From assembly GCA_034101475.1 (NCBI GenBank), contig JAXEJQ010000106.1, positions 1 to 64,000 on the forward strand: a stretch of 64,000 nucleotides of DNA, read 5' to 3'. Numbering within the stretch: position 1 is the stretch's first letter; each line of letters opens with the position of its first letter. The DNA is from Limivivens sp034101475. Its GTDB lineage: Bacteria; Bacillota; Clostridia; Lachnospirales; Lachnospiraceae. Shown in pieces: positions 8,916 through 18,500 of this stretch. The position numbers and the translations under genes were made by a program. Below the pieces are notes generated by a model. That model saw nothing but the letters and a program-made list of their open reading frames with translations, had not been told where the DNA came from and did no database searches.

Positions 8916-9286
8916 TTTTCCTCGCCCTTCCCCTCCGTGATCATCGCAATCAGTTCTTTCTTCGTGATTCCAAGGCTGGCTGCCTCCACCAGAAGTCCCT
9001 GTATATAATCTTCATAAAAATGTGCTTTTTTCTTTTCCCTGATCTTTTCTTTTGCGCCTGCCGCCACAAACATCCCAATCCCTCTCCTTTTATAAAGGAT
9101 TCCCTCATCCACCAGCAGGTTCACGCCCTTGGCGGCGGTAGCCGGGTTGATGGCATACAGCTTCGCCAGCTCATTGGTACTGGGAACCCGTTCCTCCTCC
9201 TGCAGATTATCCCGCAGAATATCCCGCTCGATCATCTCCCGGATCTGCAGGTAAATGGACTTTTCCTGTGTCAGTGTTTCGTTCAA
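8912..9286 (-). CDS. GntR family regulator, YtrA subfamily
   Basis: A 124-aa regulator. Residues 1-70 are a GntR winged helix (LQIREMIERDILRDNLQEEE, then VPSTNELAKLYAINPATAAKGVNLLVDEGILYKRRGIGMFV split over the fold). The C-terminal tail of about 50 residues is short and lacks a ligand pocket, which defines the YtrA subfamily. Such proteins repress their own ABC operon. The start is TTG, well supported by AAAGGAGG 7 bases before it. It is the first gene of the 9286-6632 operon and lies 36 bp behind the preceding ABC permease gene, so it may also be on the longer transcript. Confidence 0.85.
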   Translation of the reverse strand: MNETLTQEKSIYLQIREMIERDILRDNLQEEERVPSTNELAKLYAINPATAAKGVNLLVDEGILYKRRGIGMFVAAGAKEKIREKKKAHFYEDYIQGLLVEAASLGITKKELIAMITEGKGEEK

Positions 9287-9322
9287 AGCGCTTCCTCCTT
9301 TCCGGATTTTGTCAAATCCCCC

Positions 9323-10573
9323 TTATTTCCGGGGACTTGACTTTTCTGACCAGATTTTCTTCAGCGCAGTGGTAAATTTAACCGGATTTCCATACATCAG
9401 CGTACCGAACCGGAACATTTTCGCCGCCAGAAGTCCGACAATCACACAGGTCGCCGCCAGAAGTCCACCGGAAAGAAGGATTTCCCACAGGGCCACCGTT
9501 CCCATGGTCACCCGGCAGAGCATGGCATTGGCAGAGGTAAAGGGGACAAAGGACGCTGCTTTCATCAGCAGGCTGTCACTGGAGCCCATACCGAACATGG
9601 CAATGAAGAAGGAGATCATATACAGCAGCATCACCAGTCCGGAGCTCTTGCTGATATCCTCTGTTTTGGAGACCAGGGCTCCGAGCATTCCAAACAGAAA
9701 CGCATACAGCAGATATCCCAGAAGTCCGAAAATCAGATAAACTGCCCAGACATGGCCCGGCACATGGAACAGGAAATCCAAAGCATTTCTCCAGGCCTCC
9801 CGACGGACCGCATAGCTGCCGAAAGCTGCTCCCAGGATCACGCCTAGCTGAAGCACTCCCGCAATGGCGCCTGCCAGCACCTTACCGACGATCAGGCTGT
9901 TCGGATTGACACTGGTCACCAGGATCTCAATGGCCCGGTTGCTCTTCTCCGTGGTCACGGACACCGCAATCATCTGTCCATAGAGGAGAATAAGGAAATA
10001 CAGAGCAAAAATCAGGACATAGGTATACCAGTAGCTCTGCGAGCTGTCCTTCCCCAGGATTTCCGTATGAGAGACAATCTCCGCAGCAGTCAGTTCCTGG
10101 ATTTCTTCCGGAGTCAGCCCTTTGGAAGCCAGGTAAGTCTGCTGGTAATTCAGCTCCATCACCTGATCGAGAATGGCACCTTTCATATCGTACATGCTGT
10201 TGTTCTGAACAATGTAGGTATATTCCGCCGGCCCCTGAATCACAAATCCTCCGTCCAGTTCTCCGGACTGAACATCTGCCCGCAGCTTCTCCTCATCCTC
10301 ATAGGGCACCCAGGTATTCTCAAGGCCCGTCAGCTGCCCGATTCGGGAAGCAATCACATCCCCCCTGTCCAGAATGCCCATCCGGCTTTCCTCATCCAGT
10401 CCGTCCACCAGCACCTTTTCCACCGTGTCCTCTGATAAAAGTCCCGGTATCATCGGGGGGATTGTCACAATTCCCACCGCGATCAGCACAATGATCAGTG
10501 TGGTAACCAGAAAGCTCTTGTTTTGAAAATAATTCCCCAGTTCAAATTTCAATACCGTGAAAAACTGTTTCAT
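9323..10573 (-). CDS. ABC-2 permease, NatB-like
   Basis: A 416-aa membrane protein: one helix at about 20-42 (LVTTLIIVLIAVGIVTI), a large external domain (about 60-180), then five to six helices in the C-terminal half with the cytoplasmic motif VTTEKSNRAIEILVTSVNP. This layout is that of NatB / ABC-2 transporter permeases (sodium efflux in Bacillus, or drug export elsewhere). Its ATG overlaps the stop of the ATPase gene by four bases (10570-10573), so the two are coupled. The substrate is inferred only as sodium or a toxic compound. Confidence 0.78.
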   Translation of the reverse strand: MKQFFTVLKFELGNYFQNKSFLVTTLIIVLIAVGIVTIPPMIPGLLSEDTVEKVLVDGLDEESRMGILDRGDVIASRIGQLTGLENTWVPYEDEEKLRADVQSGELDGGFVIQGPAEYTYIVQNNSMYDMKGAILDQVMELNYQQTYLASKGLTPEEIQELTAAEIVSHTEILGKDSSQSYWYTYVLIFALYFLILLYGQMIAVSVTTEKSNRAIEILVTSVNPNSLIVGKVLAGAIAGVLQLGVILGAAFGSYAVRREAWRNALDFLFHVPGHVWAVYLIFGLLGYLLYAFLFGMLGALVSKTEDISKSSGLVMLLYMISFFIAMFGMGSSDSLLMKAASFVPFTSANAMLCRVTMGTVALWEILLSGGLLAATCVIVGLLAAKMFRFGTLMYGNPVKFTTALKKIWSEKSSPRK

Positions 10574-11487
10574 GCCTCGTCACCTGCGCTTTCTACAAAA
10601 ATATCATTCAGCGATGGTTCATAGCGTCCAAAGCTCTCCAGCTCCAGCCCGGCATCCATCATGTTTCTGAGCATGCCATTGGCATGGCTTCCTTCCTTCA
10701 GGCAGACAACCACCTCATCCTTCAGAATCTTCTCCACGGCAACCATTCCGGACAGTTCCTTCGCCAGACGTCCCGCCAGCGCTTCGGAGTTCAGCCCCCG
10801 GCAGGAAACCTGCAGCCGCCCGCGGCTCTTCTCTTTCTTAATCTCATCCAGATTTCCGTTCAGAACCACGTCTCCATGGTGGATAATCACAATGTCTTCG
10901 CAGAATTCTTCCACATATCCCATCTGATGGCTGGAGAAAATCACCATTTTCCCCCGGGCAATGACTTCCTGGATCACATCCTTCAGGATCTGGGAATTCA
11001 CCGGATCCAGGCCGCTGAAGGGCTCATCCAGAATCACCAGTTCCGGATCACAGACCAGGGTCTGGGCCAGCTGTACCTTCTGCTGGTTTCCTTTGGAAAG
11101 AGTCTCCAGCTTCCGGTCAAAATACTCCTCCACTTCCAGACGCTTCAGCCACTTGTGAGCACTGTCCTTCGCCGCCCTGGCGTCCATTCCACGGAGCATC
11201 GCCAGATAAATCAGCTGCTCTCCCACCTTTTTCTTCGGATAAAGCCCCCGCTCCTCCGGCAGATAGCCGATCTGATGCTCCCTTGGTACAAAGGGTCTCC
11301 CATCCAGAGTGATGGTCCCTGCGTTTGCCTTAAACACATCCATGATAATCCGAATCGTCGTGGTTTTTCCCGCGCCGTTCCGGCCCAGAAGCCCCAGGGC
11401 CCTGCCGCTCTCCACAGAAAAAGAGATCCCGTGCAGAACTTCCTTTCCGCTGAAGCTTTTCTGAATATTCCGCAATTCCAGTTTCAT
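10570..11487 (-). CDS. ABC transporter ATP-binding protein, NatA-like
   Basis: A 305-aa ATPase. Walker A is GRNGAGKTTTI near residue 39, the signature LSKGNQQKVQLAQ near 137 and Walker B LVILDEPFSGLD near 156. The C-terminal 90 residues form the extension usual in NatA-type proteins. The ATG at 11487 was preferred over 11517 because AGGAGGGAACATTCG precedes it. It is transcribed from a strong promoter carrying a palindromic operator (11511-11560), with a MarR gene 230 bp upstream on the same strand. Confidence 0.86.
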   Translation of the reverse strand: MKLELRNIQKSFSGKEVLHGISFSVESGRALGLLGRNGAGKTTTIRIIMDVFKANAGTITLDGRPFVPREHQIGYLPEERGLYPKKKVGEQLIYLAMLRGMDARAAKDSAHKWLKRLEVEEYFDRKLETLSKGNQQKVQLAQTLVCDPELVILDEPFSGLDPVNSQILKDVIQEVIARGKMVIFSSHQMGYVEEFCEDIVIIHHGDVVLNGNLDEIKKEKSRGRLQVSCRGLNSEALAGRLAKELSGMVAVEKILKDEVVVCLKEGSHANGMLRNMMDAGLELESFGRYEPSLNDIFVESAGDEA

Positions 11488-11510
11488 CGAATGTTCCCTC
11501 CTCCTTATTT

Positions 11511-11534
11511 GGTTCATTACTTATGTAATTAACC
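11511..11534. promoter_or_regulatory. Palindromic operator over the natAB-like promoter
   Basis: The inverted repeat GGTTCATTAC (11511-11520) - TTAT - GTAATTAACC (11525-11534) has 9 of 10 matching positions per arm and overlaps the -10 box by three bases. Its size and AT-rich core fit a MarR-family dimer. A looser relative (GGTTAAATTA, 12360-12369) overlaps the -10 box of the neighbouring marR gene, which supports, but does not prove, that MarR binds both. Confidence 0.6.
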
Positions 11535-11560
11535 ATATCACCGCTCAGGCTTCCTGTCAA
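11532..11560 (-). promoter_or_regulatory. Sigma-A type promoter of the ABC operon
   Basis: On the minus strand TTGACA (11560-11555), 17 bases, TATGGT (11537-11532). The -35 box is perfect and the -10 box matches four of six. The operator begins inside the -10 box, a steric-block arrangement. Confidence 0.7.
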
Positions 11561-11621
11561 CTGTTTTCTTCTGCACTCCATCAAAAAAACTGTTCCCTTG
11601 CCGCTGCAAAACCTCCGGAAT

Positions 11622-11653
11622 AAAAAAAGCCATCGTACAAATCTACGACAGCT
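11622..11653 (-). terminator. Terminator of the marR gene
   Basis: On the minus strand AGCTGTCGTA (11653-11644) pairs with TACGATGGCT (11638-11629) with one G-T/mismatch position, followed by seven T. It lies 66 bp after the MarR stop codon and separates it from the ABC operon promoter. Confidence 0.75.
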
Positions 11654-11718
11654 TCTCTTTCTAACAGATAACCTTATGTTCGCTGGTCTGCTTTCCCAAC
11701 AGCACAGATGTAAAATCC

Positions 11719-12168
11719 TCAGCGCAGTCCGCTTTCATAACCCCTGAAAAAATCAGTCAGATTCGTCAGGGCCCTCACCAGTACCTTCGTCTCTTCCTCC
11801 GACAATCCCTTCAGTGTGGCCTGAATCATCTCATCGTGAAACTTCTCATGGTGCCTGCAGGCTCTCTTCCCCTTTTCGGTCAGGGAAATCAGCACCACCC
11901 GCCGGTCCTCCTCGCTGCGGACCCTGCTCAGATATCCTTTCTTAACCAGGTTGTTTACCGCAATCGTCAGAGTCCCCACGGTCACCTTCAGCGCTCTGGC
12001 TACCGTGGACATATTTTTGGAACCTTCCAGTCCAACTGCTGCAATGATATGCATATCATTATTGGAAATATCCCGGAATTCTTCGGTGATAATGGCTTTT
12101 CCCTCAATGTCCATAATGTCATTGAACAGTTTTACAAGAACCGTACTCAGCGTTTCATATGCTTCCAT
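11719..12168 (-). CDS. MarR family transcriptional regulator
   Basis: A 149-aa winged-helix regulator. MSTVARALKVTVGTLTIAVNNLVKKGYLSR (split: recognition helix near residues 52-75) and the wing RSEEDRRVVLISLTEKGK near 82-100 are classic MarR features. The N-terminal helix contains EGKAIITEEFRDISNNDMHII, much like the FabT branch, but no fatty-acid genes are nearby. The ATG at 12168 follows GGGAGGAGTGAGAAC; the longer frame to 12306 has no RBS. By position it most likely controls itself and the ABC operon downstream. Confidence 0.83.
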   Translation of the reverse strand: MEAYETLSTVLVKLFNDIMDIEGKAIITEEFRDISNNDMHIIAAVGLEGSKNMSTVARALKVTVGTLTIAVNNLVKKGYLSRVRSEEDRRVVLISLTEKGKRACRHHEKFHDEMIQATLKGLSEEETKVLVRALTNLTDFFRGYESGLR

Positions 12169-12364
12169 GTTCTCACTCCTCCCGGGCATTTCTTTTCCTC
12201 GCTCAGGTCCGCCGGATCTCCGCAATCCGCTTCGCTCCCTGCTCATAACCGAATCGCCGCTTCGCGGCTTCTCAGAAAGGGCCTGCACCACCCCTGAGAC
12301 ATGCAAGTCCCCCTGCTTATTGCTCTGCGCAGCAGAAAGCAGAAAACTTCCCTGATTCGGTTAA

Positions 12365-12393
12365 ATTATACACCTAATCACATTTTTCCACAA
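12365..12393 (-). promoter_or_regulatory. Promoter of the marR gene
   Basis: On the minus strand TTGTGG (12393-12388), 17 bases, TATAAT (12370-12365). The -10 box is perfect. About 190 bases of leader follow before the MarR start, in which no other gene is seen. The rest of 12169-12487 holds only this promoter and the inverted repeat at 12435-12468. Confidence 0.55.
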
Positions 12394-12434
12394 GTCAAAG
12401 AAAGCTGCCCCCTGCTGCAGGCAGAGGACAGCTT

Positions 12435-12468
12435 GTTACTGTTCACTTACTTGCCAGTGAACAGTAAC
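12435..12468. repeat. Inverted repeat, F3-like termini (possible terminator)
   Basis: GTTACTGTTCACT (12435-12447) and AGTGAACAGTAAC (12456-12468) are perfect 13-bp arms around an 8-base loop, flanked by GACAGC on both sides. It lies 20 bp after the stop of the flavodiiron gene and may end its transcript, though no T-run follows. The arms resemble the termini of the F3 repeats at 46410 and 50148. Confidence 0.55.
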
Positions 12469-12487
12469 GACAGCTTTTCCATTCCGA

Positions 12488-15022
12488 TTATGAAAAATCC
12501 ATATCCTTAAACAGGGTCTCATTCTGAATCTCTTCGGATACCTTTGCCATTTTTGACAGATCACCCAGCAGAATGGCTCCGCAGAGTCTGCCGTTGAAGA
12601 AGTAATATTTGGTATACTGCTTCTTCCCCTGGTCACAGAACTCCACTGTCTTATAGACTCTGTCCGGATTCTTGCCGTTGTCGCCGGCTGCGTACAGCGC
12701 GGTTCCCATCCCGTGGAAGGTCAGCGCTGCAGAAACCGGCTGATAGGTCAGGTCTTCACCTGCCGCATTGGCGCCGGCCACGCGGCCCTGCTCAGATGCC
12801 TCCGGCCAGATCGCGTAATTCATGCCCTCATACTGTGCGCAGTCTCCGCAGGCAAAAATGTCACTCTGGCTGGTGCGCATATGCTCATCTACCACAACGG
12901 CACGGTCTGTCCGGAGCCCGGCCTCTGCTGCAACGGCGCTGTTTGCGCGGACACCGCAGGAAATGATCACCAGCTCGGCAGGAATCACTTCACCGCTGCC
13001 CAGGCGAACCCCCGTCACAGAGTCCTCTCCTTCAATGGCTTCGATCTTCACACCCGTCTCAATCCGGATGCCCTGATCCCGTGCAATGGCCCGGAGCATC
13101 TCACCGGCTCTCTCATCCAGCTGACGTCCCATCAATACCGGTGCCAGCTCCAGAACCGTAACCTCCAGTCTGGATTTGCGCAGCTCCCAGGCTGCTTCCA
13201 GTCCCAGAACACCGCCGCCGATCACCACCGCATGCTGAACCTTCGGCAGCAGAGCCGCCACCTTTGCGGTGTCAGACAGCTTCCGGATGGCAATCACTTC
13301 CGGTTTCTCATGGCCCGGAATGGGCGGAATAAAGCATTCACTGCCCAGAGCGTAGATCAGTTTTGTATATTTCATCTTCAGACCGCCTTCCAGCAGAATC
13401 TCCTTCTGCTGGGTATCGATCTTCTCAACCTTTCTGTCCAGAATCTGAATAATCCGGTTCTTCTCATACCACTGCGGCTCGTGAACCGCAATCTGCTCCG
13501 GTGTCAGTCCGGCCATCATGGTCTTCGTCAGCATCGGACGATTATAGCTGCTGTAGGGCTCCTCAGAAATCAGAACAACAGAGCCGGTCTGATCCCGCTC
13601 CCGGATCGCCTCCGCAGCGCTGACGCCTGCCGCGCCGTTTCCGAGAATCACATAGAAATCTTCGGTATTTCTGGTAAATCCGCTCTGTACGGCCTCTGCC
13701 GGAACAAAGTTTTCCTTTCCCACTCCGCAGACCGGACAGGTTTCGATGGAAGCGTCAAAAACCGCTCCGCAAACCAGACATTTTACCAGCTTCGGCCCTT
13801 CCGCTCCGGTTCTTTTCGGGTTTTTCTTGTTCTGAAGAAGGCAGCCGAAATTGTAGCCGTATTCATAGGCATCCATCAGCTGTACCTCATCCGGGCGGAA
13901 ACGCACCCGGAACCCTTCGGTCACATTCATCTTCAGCTGATTCAAACGCTCCAGAATATGGGGCACACCCTCTCCGCTCCAGCCGTAGCTTCCGAAAGCG
14001 CTGGCCAGCTTCCCGCCATGGGTACCCGGATAAATCGATGTCGTCAGATCCCAGATCGGCTTCAGGGCCTCACCCAGAATCGTCGGGGTTCCGAAGAGGA
14101 TCCCGTCTGCAAAGCCCAGTTCCTCCACAACCTTTCCAAAGTCCGCCGTCACCATGTCATAGCTGCGCACTTCAATATCGCCGCTGTCCTGAATCCCCTC
14201 TGCAATCTTTTCTGCCAGAATCCCGGTATAGCCATAGGCACTGACATAGGGAATCACAACGGTCTTCTTCGTATTCGGGTTTACAACGGTGCACCATTCT
14301 TCATAAGTATCCAGCATGGCCGGAATATCCGTATCCAGAACCGGTCCGTGTCCCGGACAGATCATGGACAGGGAGAGCTTCCGCACCCGCTCCAGGGCAG
14401 TCAGCATATAGGATTTGAAGGGACCGATAATATTGTCAAAGTAATATTTGGTCGCCTTCATATAATCGTCATGATTCGTCACACTGCTCACCAGCACATC
14501 GTGGAAGCCGTAGTGGGATCCGAAGGAATCACAGGTCACCAGAACCTGGCGCTCCTCCAGATACGTATACATGGTATCCGGCCAGTGGAGATTCGGAACC
14601 ACCAGGAAGCGCAGGGTATCATCGCCGATCTTCAGCGTCTCCCCGTCCTTCACAGGAATGCTGTAGAAATCACGGTTTACAATCTCCTGCAAAAAACCGA
14701 TGGCGCAGGCGGTGGCAACAATCTTCATATTCGGATTCAGCTCCAGCAGACGGCCGATGCTGCCTGCATGGTCCGGTTCCGTATGACTCACCACCAGATA
14801 TTCAATATCCTTTACCTCCGTCAGCTCCTGGAGCTTTTCCAGATATTCATCAAAAAAAGCTTCCTTTGCGGTTTCAAAAAGGACGGTTTTCCCTCCGGTC
14901 TTCAGGAGGTAGGAATTATAGGAGGTGCCAAACTCCGTGTGCATGATAATATCAAACACCCGAAGCTTGTCATCCACAATCCCGACCCAGTAAAAATTCT
15001 CACTTAATTGTAAGGTTTTCAT
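12488..15022 (-). CDS. Flavodiiron protein fused to rubredoxin-like and NADH:rubredoxin oxidoreductase domains
   Basis: An 844-aa multidomain oxygen or NO reductase. Residues 1-245 are the metallo-beta-lactamase-like diiron domain, with the ligand set HTEPDH near 80. About 250-395 is a flavodoxin domain (YVSAYGYTGILAEKIAEG). About 423-447 is a small iron-binding module with CLVC and CPVC only 10 residues apart, shorter than a true rubredoxin. About 455-844 is an FAD/NADH reductase with two dinucleotide motifs (ILGNGAAGVSAAEA, VIGGGVLGLEAAWEL). Such fusions carry electrons from NADH to O2 in one chain and protect anaerobes. A separate rubredoxin gene lies 21 bp upstream, so both form one operon. 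Confidence 0.88.
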   Translation of the reverse strand: MKTLQLSENFYWVGIVDDKLRVFDIIMHTEFGTSYNSYLLKTGGKTVLFETAKEAFFDEYLEKLQELTEVKDIEYLVVSHTEPDHAGSIGRLLELNPNMKIVATACAIGFLQEIVNRDFYSIPVKDGETLKIGDDTLRFLVVPNLHWPDTMYTYLEERQVLVTCDSFGSHYGFHDVLVSSVTNHDDYMKATKYYFDNIIGPFKSYMLTALERVRKLSLSMICPGHGPVLDTDIPAMLDTYEEWCTVVNPNTKKTVVIPYVSAYGYTGILAEKIAEGIQDSGDIEVRSYDMVTADFGKVVEELGFADGILFGTPTILGEALKPIWDLTTSIYPGTHGGKLASAFGSYGWSGEGVPHILERLNQLKMNVTEGFRVRFRPDEVQLMDAYEYGYNFGCLLQNKKNPKRTGAEGPKLVKCLVCGAVFDASIETCPVCGVGKENFVPAEAVQSGFTRNTEDFYVILGNGAAGVSAAEAIRERDQTGSVVLISEEPYSSYNRPMLTKTMMAGLTPEQIAVHEPQWYEKNRIIQILDRKVEKIDTQQKEILLEGGLKMKYTKLIYALGSECFIPPIPGHEKPEVIAIRKLSDTAKVAALLPKVQHAVVIGGGVLGLEAAWELRKSRLEVTVLELAPVLMGRQLDERAGEMLRAIARDQGIRIETGVKIEAIEGEDSVTGVRLGSGEVIPAELVIISCGVRANSAVAAEAGLRTDRAVVVDEHMRTSQSDIFACGDCAQYEGMNYAIWPEASEQGRVAGANAAGEDLTYQPVSAALTFHGMGTALYAAGDNGKNPDRVYKTVEFCDQGKKQYTKYYFFNGRLCGAILLGDLSKMAKVSEEIQNETLFKDMDFS

Positions 15023-15043
15023 GCAGGTTCCGCCTTTCCGGAT

Positions 15044-15205
15044 TTAAGCCTCTTCAAAATCCTCTTTTCCCACGCCGCATACCGGACATACCCAGTCTTC
15101 GGGAAGATCTTCAAATGCAGTGCCGGGTGCGATGCCGTTATCGGGATCGCCCACTTCCGGATCATATTCATAGCCACAGGGTCCACATACATATTTCTTC
15201 ATCAT
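15044..15205 (-). CDS. Rubredoxin
   Basis: A 53-aa protein. Two CxxC pairs (CGPC near residue 7, CPVC near 40) with the canonical long spacing, GYEYDPEVGD and the LPEDWVCPVCGVGK block are diagnostic of rubredoxin, a one-electron FeS4 carrier. Two adjacent ATG codons (15205 and 15202) can start it; the upstream AGGAATAGG allows either. It is the first gene of the operon with the flavodiiron fusion and probably feeds electrons to it or to other oxygen-detoxifying enzymes. Confidence 0.92.
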   Translation of the reverse strand: MMKKYVCGPCGYEYDPEVGDPDNGIAPGTAFEDLPEDWVCPVCGVGKEDFEEA

Positions 15206-15239
15206 TATCTACCTATTCCTTTCTATCAGATGTTTTATC

Positions 15240-15278
15240 GACGGTATTTCACCGTCAAAAAGCTACAGGTCTATTATA
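15240..15278 (-). promoter_or_regulatory. Rubredoxin promoter with palindrome in the leader
   Basis: On the minus strand a perfect TATAAT lies at 15278-15273, with no clear -35 box. Ten or so bases after the expected start is GACGGT-gaaat-ACCGTC (15256-15240), a perfect 6-bp-arm palindrome. It could be a repressor site blocking elongation or a small 5' hairpin. The weak -35 box hints at an activator. Confidence 0.5.
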
Positions 15279-15330
15279 CACGCAGGCAGGAAAAATATCT
15301 ATTATTATTATCAAAAAAATCCATTATTTT

Positions 15331-15501
15331 ATGAGCCAAGGGACAAATGGACATGAAAATCCGTGCTTGCATGGATTTTCATGTCTATGGGTCCCGCAAA
15401 ACATGAGCAAGCAGCCACTTTTCGCAGAAAAATGTGCGAATTGCGAATGTTTTCGTCGATTTTGAAAGTGCACAGCACGGAAAATCGACGACAGGCTCAT
15501 T
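15331..15501 (+). repeat. F1 repeat, copy A (right end missing)
   Basis: This starts ATGAGCCAAGGGACAAATGG and matches copies at 23572-23757 (reverse) and 56110-56296 over about 165 bp. It carries a perfect 12-bp stem (ACATGAAAATCC ... GGATTTTCATGT) and a second stem (CGTCGATTTT ... AAAATCGACG). The right terminus present in the other copies (TTGTCGGGCAACTCAT) is replaced by TTATAA. No ORF is conserved. Confidence 0.85.
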
Positions 15502-15505
15502 TTAT

Positions 15506-15564
15506 AAAGCCAAGGGACAAATGGACATGAAAATCCGTGCTTGCATGGATTTTCATGTCTATGG
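15506..15564 (+). repeat. F1 repeat, partial copy A2
   Basis: The left 58 bp of F1 (GCCAAGGGACAAATGGACAT through the first hairpin) occur again, directly behind copy A and 13 bp from the stop codon of the SNF2 helicase gene. Together with copy A it fills most of the 372-bp gap 15206-15577, which otherwise holds only the rubredoxin promoter. Confidence 0.8.
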
Positions 15565-15577
15565 GGCAGAACGTCAG

Positions 15578-18500
15578 TTACTGCAGCAGCTCCAGAAGCT
15601 CCTCCCTGGTAATGGTCCCGGCTCCCATTTCCTCTCCGGAAAAAATATGCTCCGCCAGCTCCTTTTTCTTTTCCTGAAGCCGCAGGATTTTCTCCTCAAT
15701 GGTGTCCCTGGCCACCAGCCGGTACACCGTCACCACCTGCTTCTGACCGATACGGTGAGCCCGGTCTGTGGCCTGATTCTGTACAGCTGCATTCCACCAG
15801 GGATCAAAATGAATGACGATATCCGCCGCTGTCAGGTTCAGCCCCGTTCCCCCTGCCTTCAGAGAAATGCAGAACACCGGAACGTCATCCTTCTGGAAGC
15901 TTTCCACCATTTCCATCCGTTTTTCCTTCGAAACGGCTCCGGTCAGCATGTAACAGGCGATCCCGGCCTCCGCAAGCTCCTCTTCCAGACGTTCCAGCAT
16001 GGAAGTGAACTGAGAAAACAGCAGAATCTTATGGCCGCTTCCGATGGCGTTTTCAATCAGATCCAGACACATCCGGGTTTTCGAAGCCTTGCCCCGGTAG
16101 CCTTCAAAGGCCAGGGCGGGATCGCAGCAGATCTGACGCAGTTTTGTCAGCTCTGCCAGGATCCGGATCCGGCTGGAATCAAATTCCTCCTTCGACTGCC
16201 CGGCCAGAAGCATCCGAAGCCTCTGTACATGAGCATCATAAAGTCTGCGCTGTTCCTCCTCCATATCGGCAAACAGGCTGCGCTCCAGCTTATCCGGCAG
16301 GTCCTTCAGCACATCCTTTTTAACCCGGCGCAGGATAAACGGCCGCACCATCTTCCGGAGGCGTTCCATGGCTTCCTCATTCTGGTTCACCGTGATTGGA
16401 ATCTCAAAACGCTCCCGGAATCTCCGATAGGAAAACAGAAATCCTGGCATCAGAAAATCAAAGATGCTCCACAGCTCACTTAAACGGTTTTCCACCGGAG
16501 TCCCGGTCAGTGCCAGCCGGAAGGACGCCCCCACCTGTCTGGCCGCACGGGCTGCCTGGGTCTGATGATTCTTAATAAACTGAGCCTCATCCAGAATTTC
16601 ATGATCAAATTCCAGGTTCTGATACTGTTCCACATCTCTGCGCAGCAGATCATAGGAGGTAATCAGTACCCGCTTTCCCACGCCTTTTTCAAAGCGCTCC
16701 AGGACCGTCTGACGTTCCCCCGCATTCCCGGTCACGGTTTCCACCGAAAGCTCCGGCGCAAATCGTTGGAATTCCCGTTTCCAGTTGTACACCAGGGATG
16801 CCGGGCTCACAATGAGACTGGTTCCCGGCTCTGCCGCCAGAAAGCTGATCACCTGCAGCGTTTTTCCAAGTCCCATATCATCCGCCAGAATTCCGCCGAA
16901 GCCGTTGGTTTTCAGCGTCCGCAGCCAGCGGTATCCGGTTTTCTGATACTCCCGGAGAATATTCTGAAGTCCTTCCGGGATTTCAAAATCGCTTTCTTCC
17001 ACGGTCTTCATGTTCCGGATCAGCATCCGGAAATCCCGGTCAGTCTCCACAGTCACCTCACCATTCTCCCGCAGCTCCTTCTCCACAAACAGAGCCCGGT
17101 ATCTGGGAAGGGTAATCTGCCCTTTTTCCACTTCCTCCTGCTTCAGAGAAAGCTGTTCCCTCAGCATGGCCAGGGTTTCCAGCCCCTCCTCCCGGACATT
17201 TATAAAATCACCGTTTTTCATGCGGACATAATTTTTCCGCCTGTCATACCGTGACAGAACCTCCGCCAGTTCCTCCATGCTCATATCCGGAGAATGGATT
17301 TCCAGATTCAGAAGGCCGCTGTCCAGGCTGATGCCCACGGAAAATTTCGGTGTTCTGCGCACCCGCAGACTGCGCATGGCCGCTGACAGATAAACTTCTC
17401 CGATTTCATACATTTTCCCCATTCCCTCGTCCAGCAGCCGGTACAGAAGGTCTTCGTCATTCATCAGCATCAGAAGCCCATCTTTTCCGTCATAGGCATT
17501 GAAATAGGGACGCACCGCATAATTTGCCGCCAGCTCCGCCTGCACATCCCGCCGCTCACTCAGCCGGGCACCCTGAAATACATTGAAGCTTTCTTCCCCA
17601 TACTCCGCAAACAGTCCGCAGGAAACAGCTCCCTCCTGAGGCATGTCCAGATAAATTTTGAAAACCGGCTTTTCCGGAAGATAATCCTTCTCATCAAAGT
17701 TCCGGGTACAAACCTGAAAATGCTGCCGCAGAGCCGGAAGCAGATCCCGACAGAAGGCCGGCAGATCCTCCCTGCCGATCACACAGCTCCGGCTGAGCTG
17801 TTTTTCCATATATTCCGTAAAATCCACGATTTCCCGGCGTTCCTCCGCTTCTGCCATATAAATGCAGCCGTCCCGGCAGTAATATTCCCGTTTCAGTCCA
17901 TAAATCACCGCTGCATTCTCCAGGCTCATCCGAACCTGGCCATCGGCAGCCTCGATGCACAGAGACAGCCGGGGCTGTTCTCTCCTGATCAGGTACTCCT
18001 GCTCTTCCTGATAGTCCAGGACAACGCTTATCCGTTCTCCCTCCATCGCTTCAAAAAACAGATCCGTTCCAAACCCGTCCAATTCCAGGCGGCGTTCCGG
18101 CTGACCAATCCCGGAAACGTAACCGTATTTTTCCATAGCCTCCCGCTTCTGCCCCCGCCTCAGCTCTGTCAGAAAATCGATAAGCTTCCTGGATTTTTCC
18201 GTAAACGCCTCCCGGTGATGGTAAAACTCCAGTTTCTTTCCATAGGATACCTTCCGGACACCCAGAACCGCACTGACAAACTCACTGATATTTTTCAGTA
18301 CATAGCTCTGTTTCTCCGTCCCGATGCGGAACTCCAGAAAAAGGGAGCTGTAGCTTTTCTTCAGCTTCGGAATCAGCTCCACCTTCCCCCGGAGATTTTC
18401 CCCCAGAAGCCAGGCGCCGTTGGAACGCAGACCATACTGGTTCAAAAGCTGACGCAGGCCCTGGGTGGAACCATTCTTTTCCGGCCAGAACCCACCGGTA

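Noticed and set aside
12713..15007. A 764-codon open frame on the plus strand
   Set aside because: It is the antisense shadow of the flavodiiron fusion, whose motifs and operon context are clear. The plus frame has no RBS and no recognisable domain.
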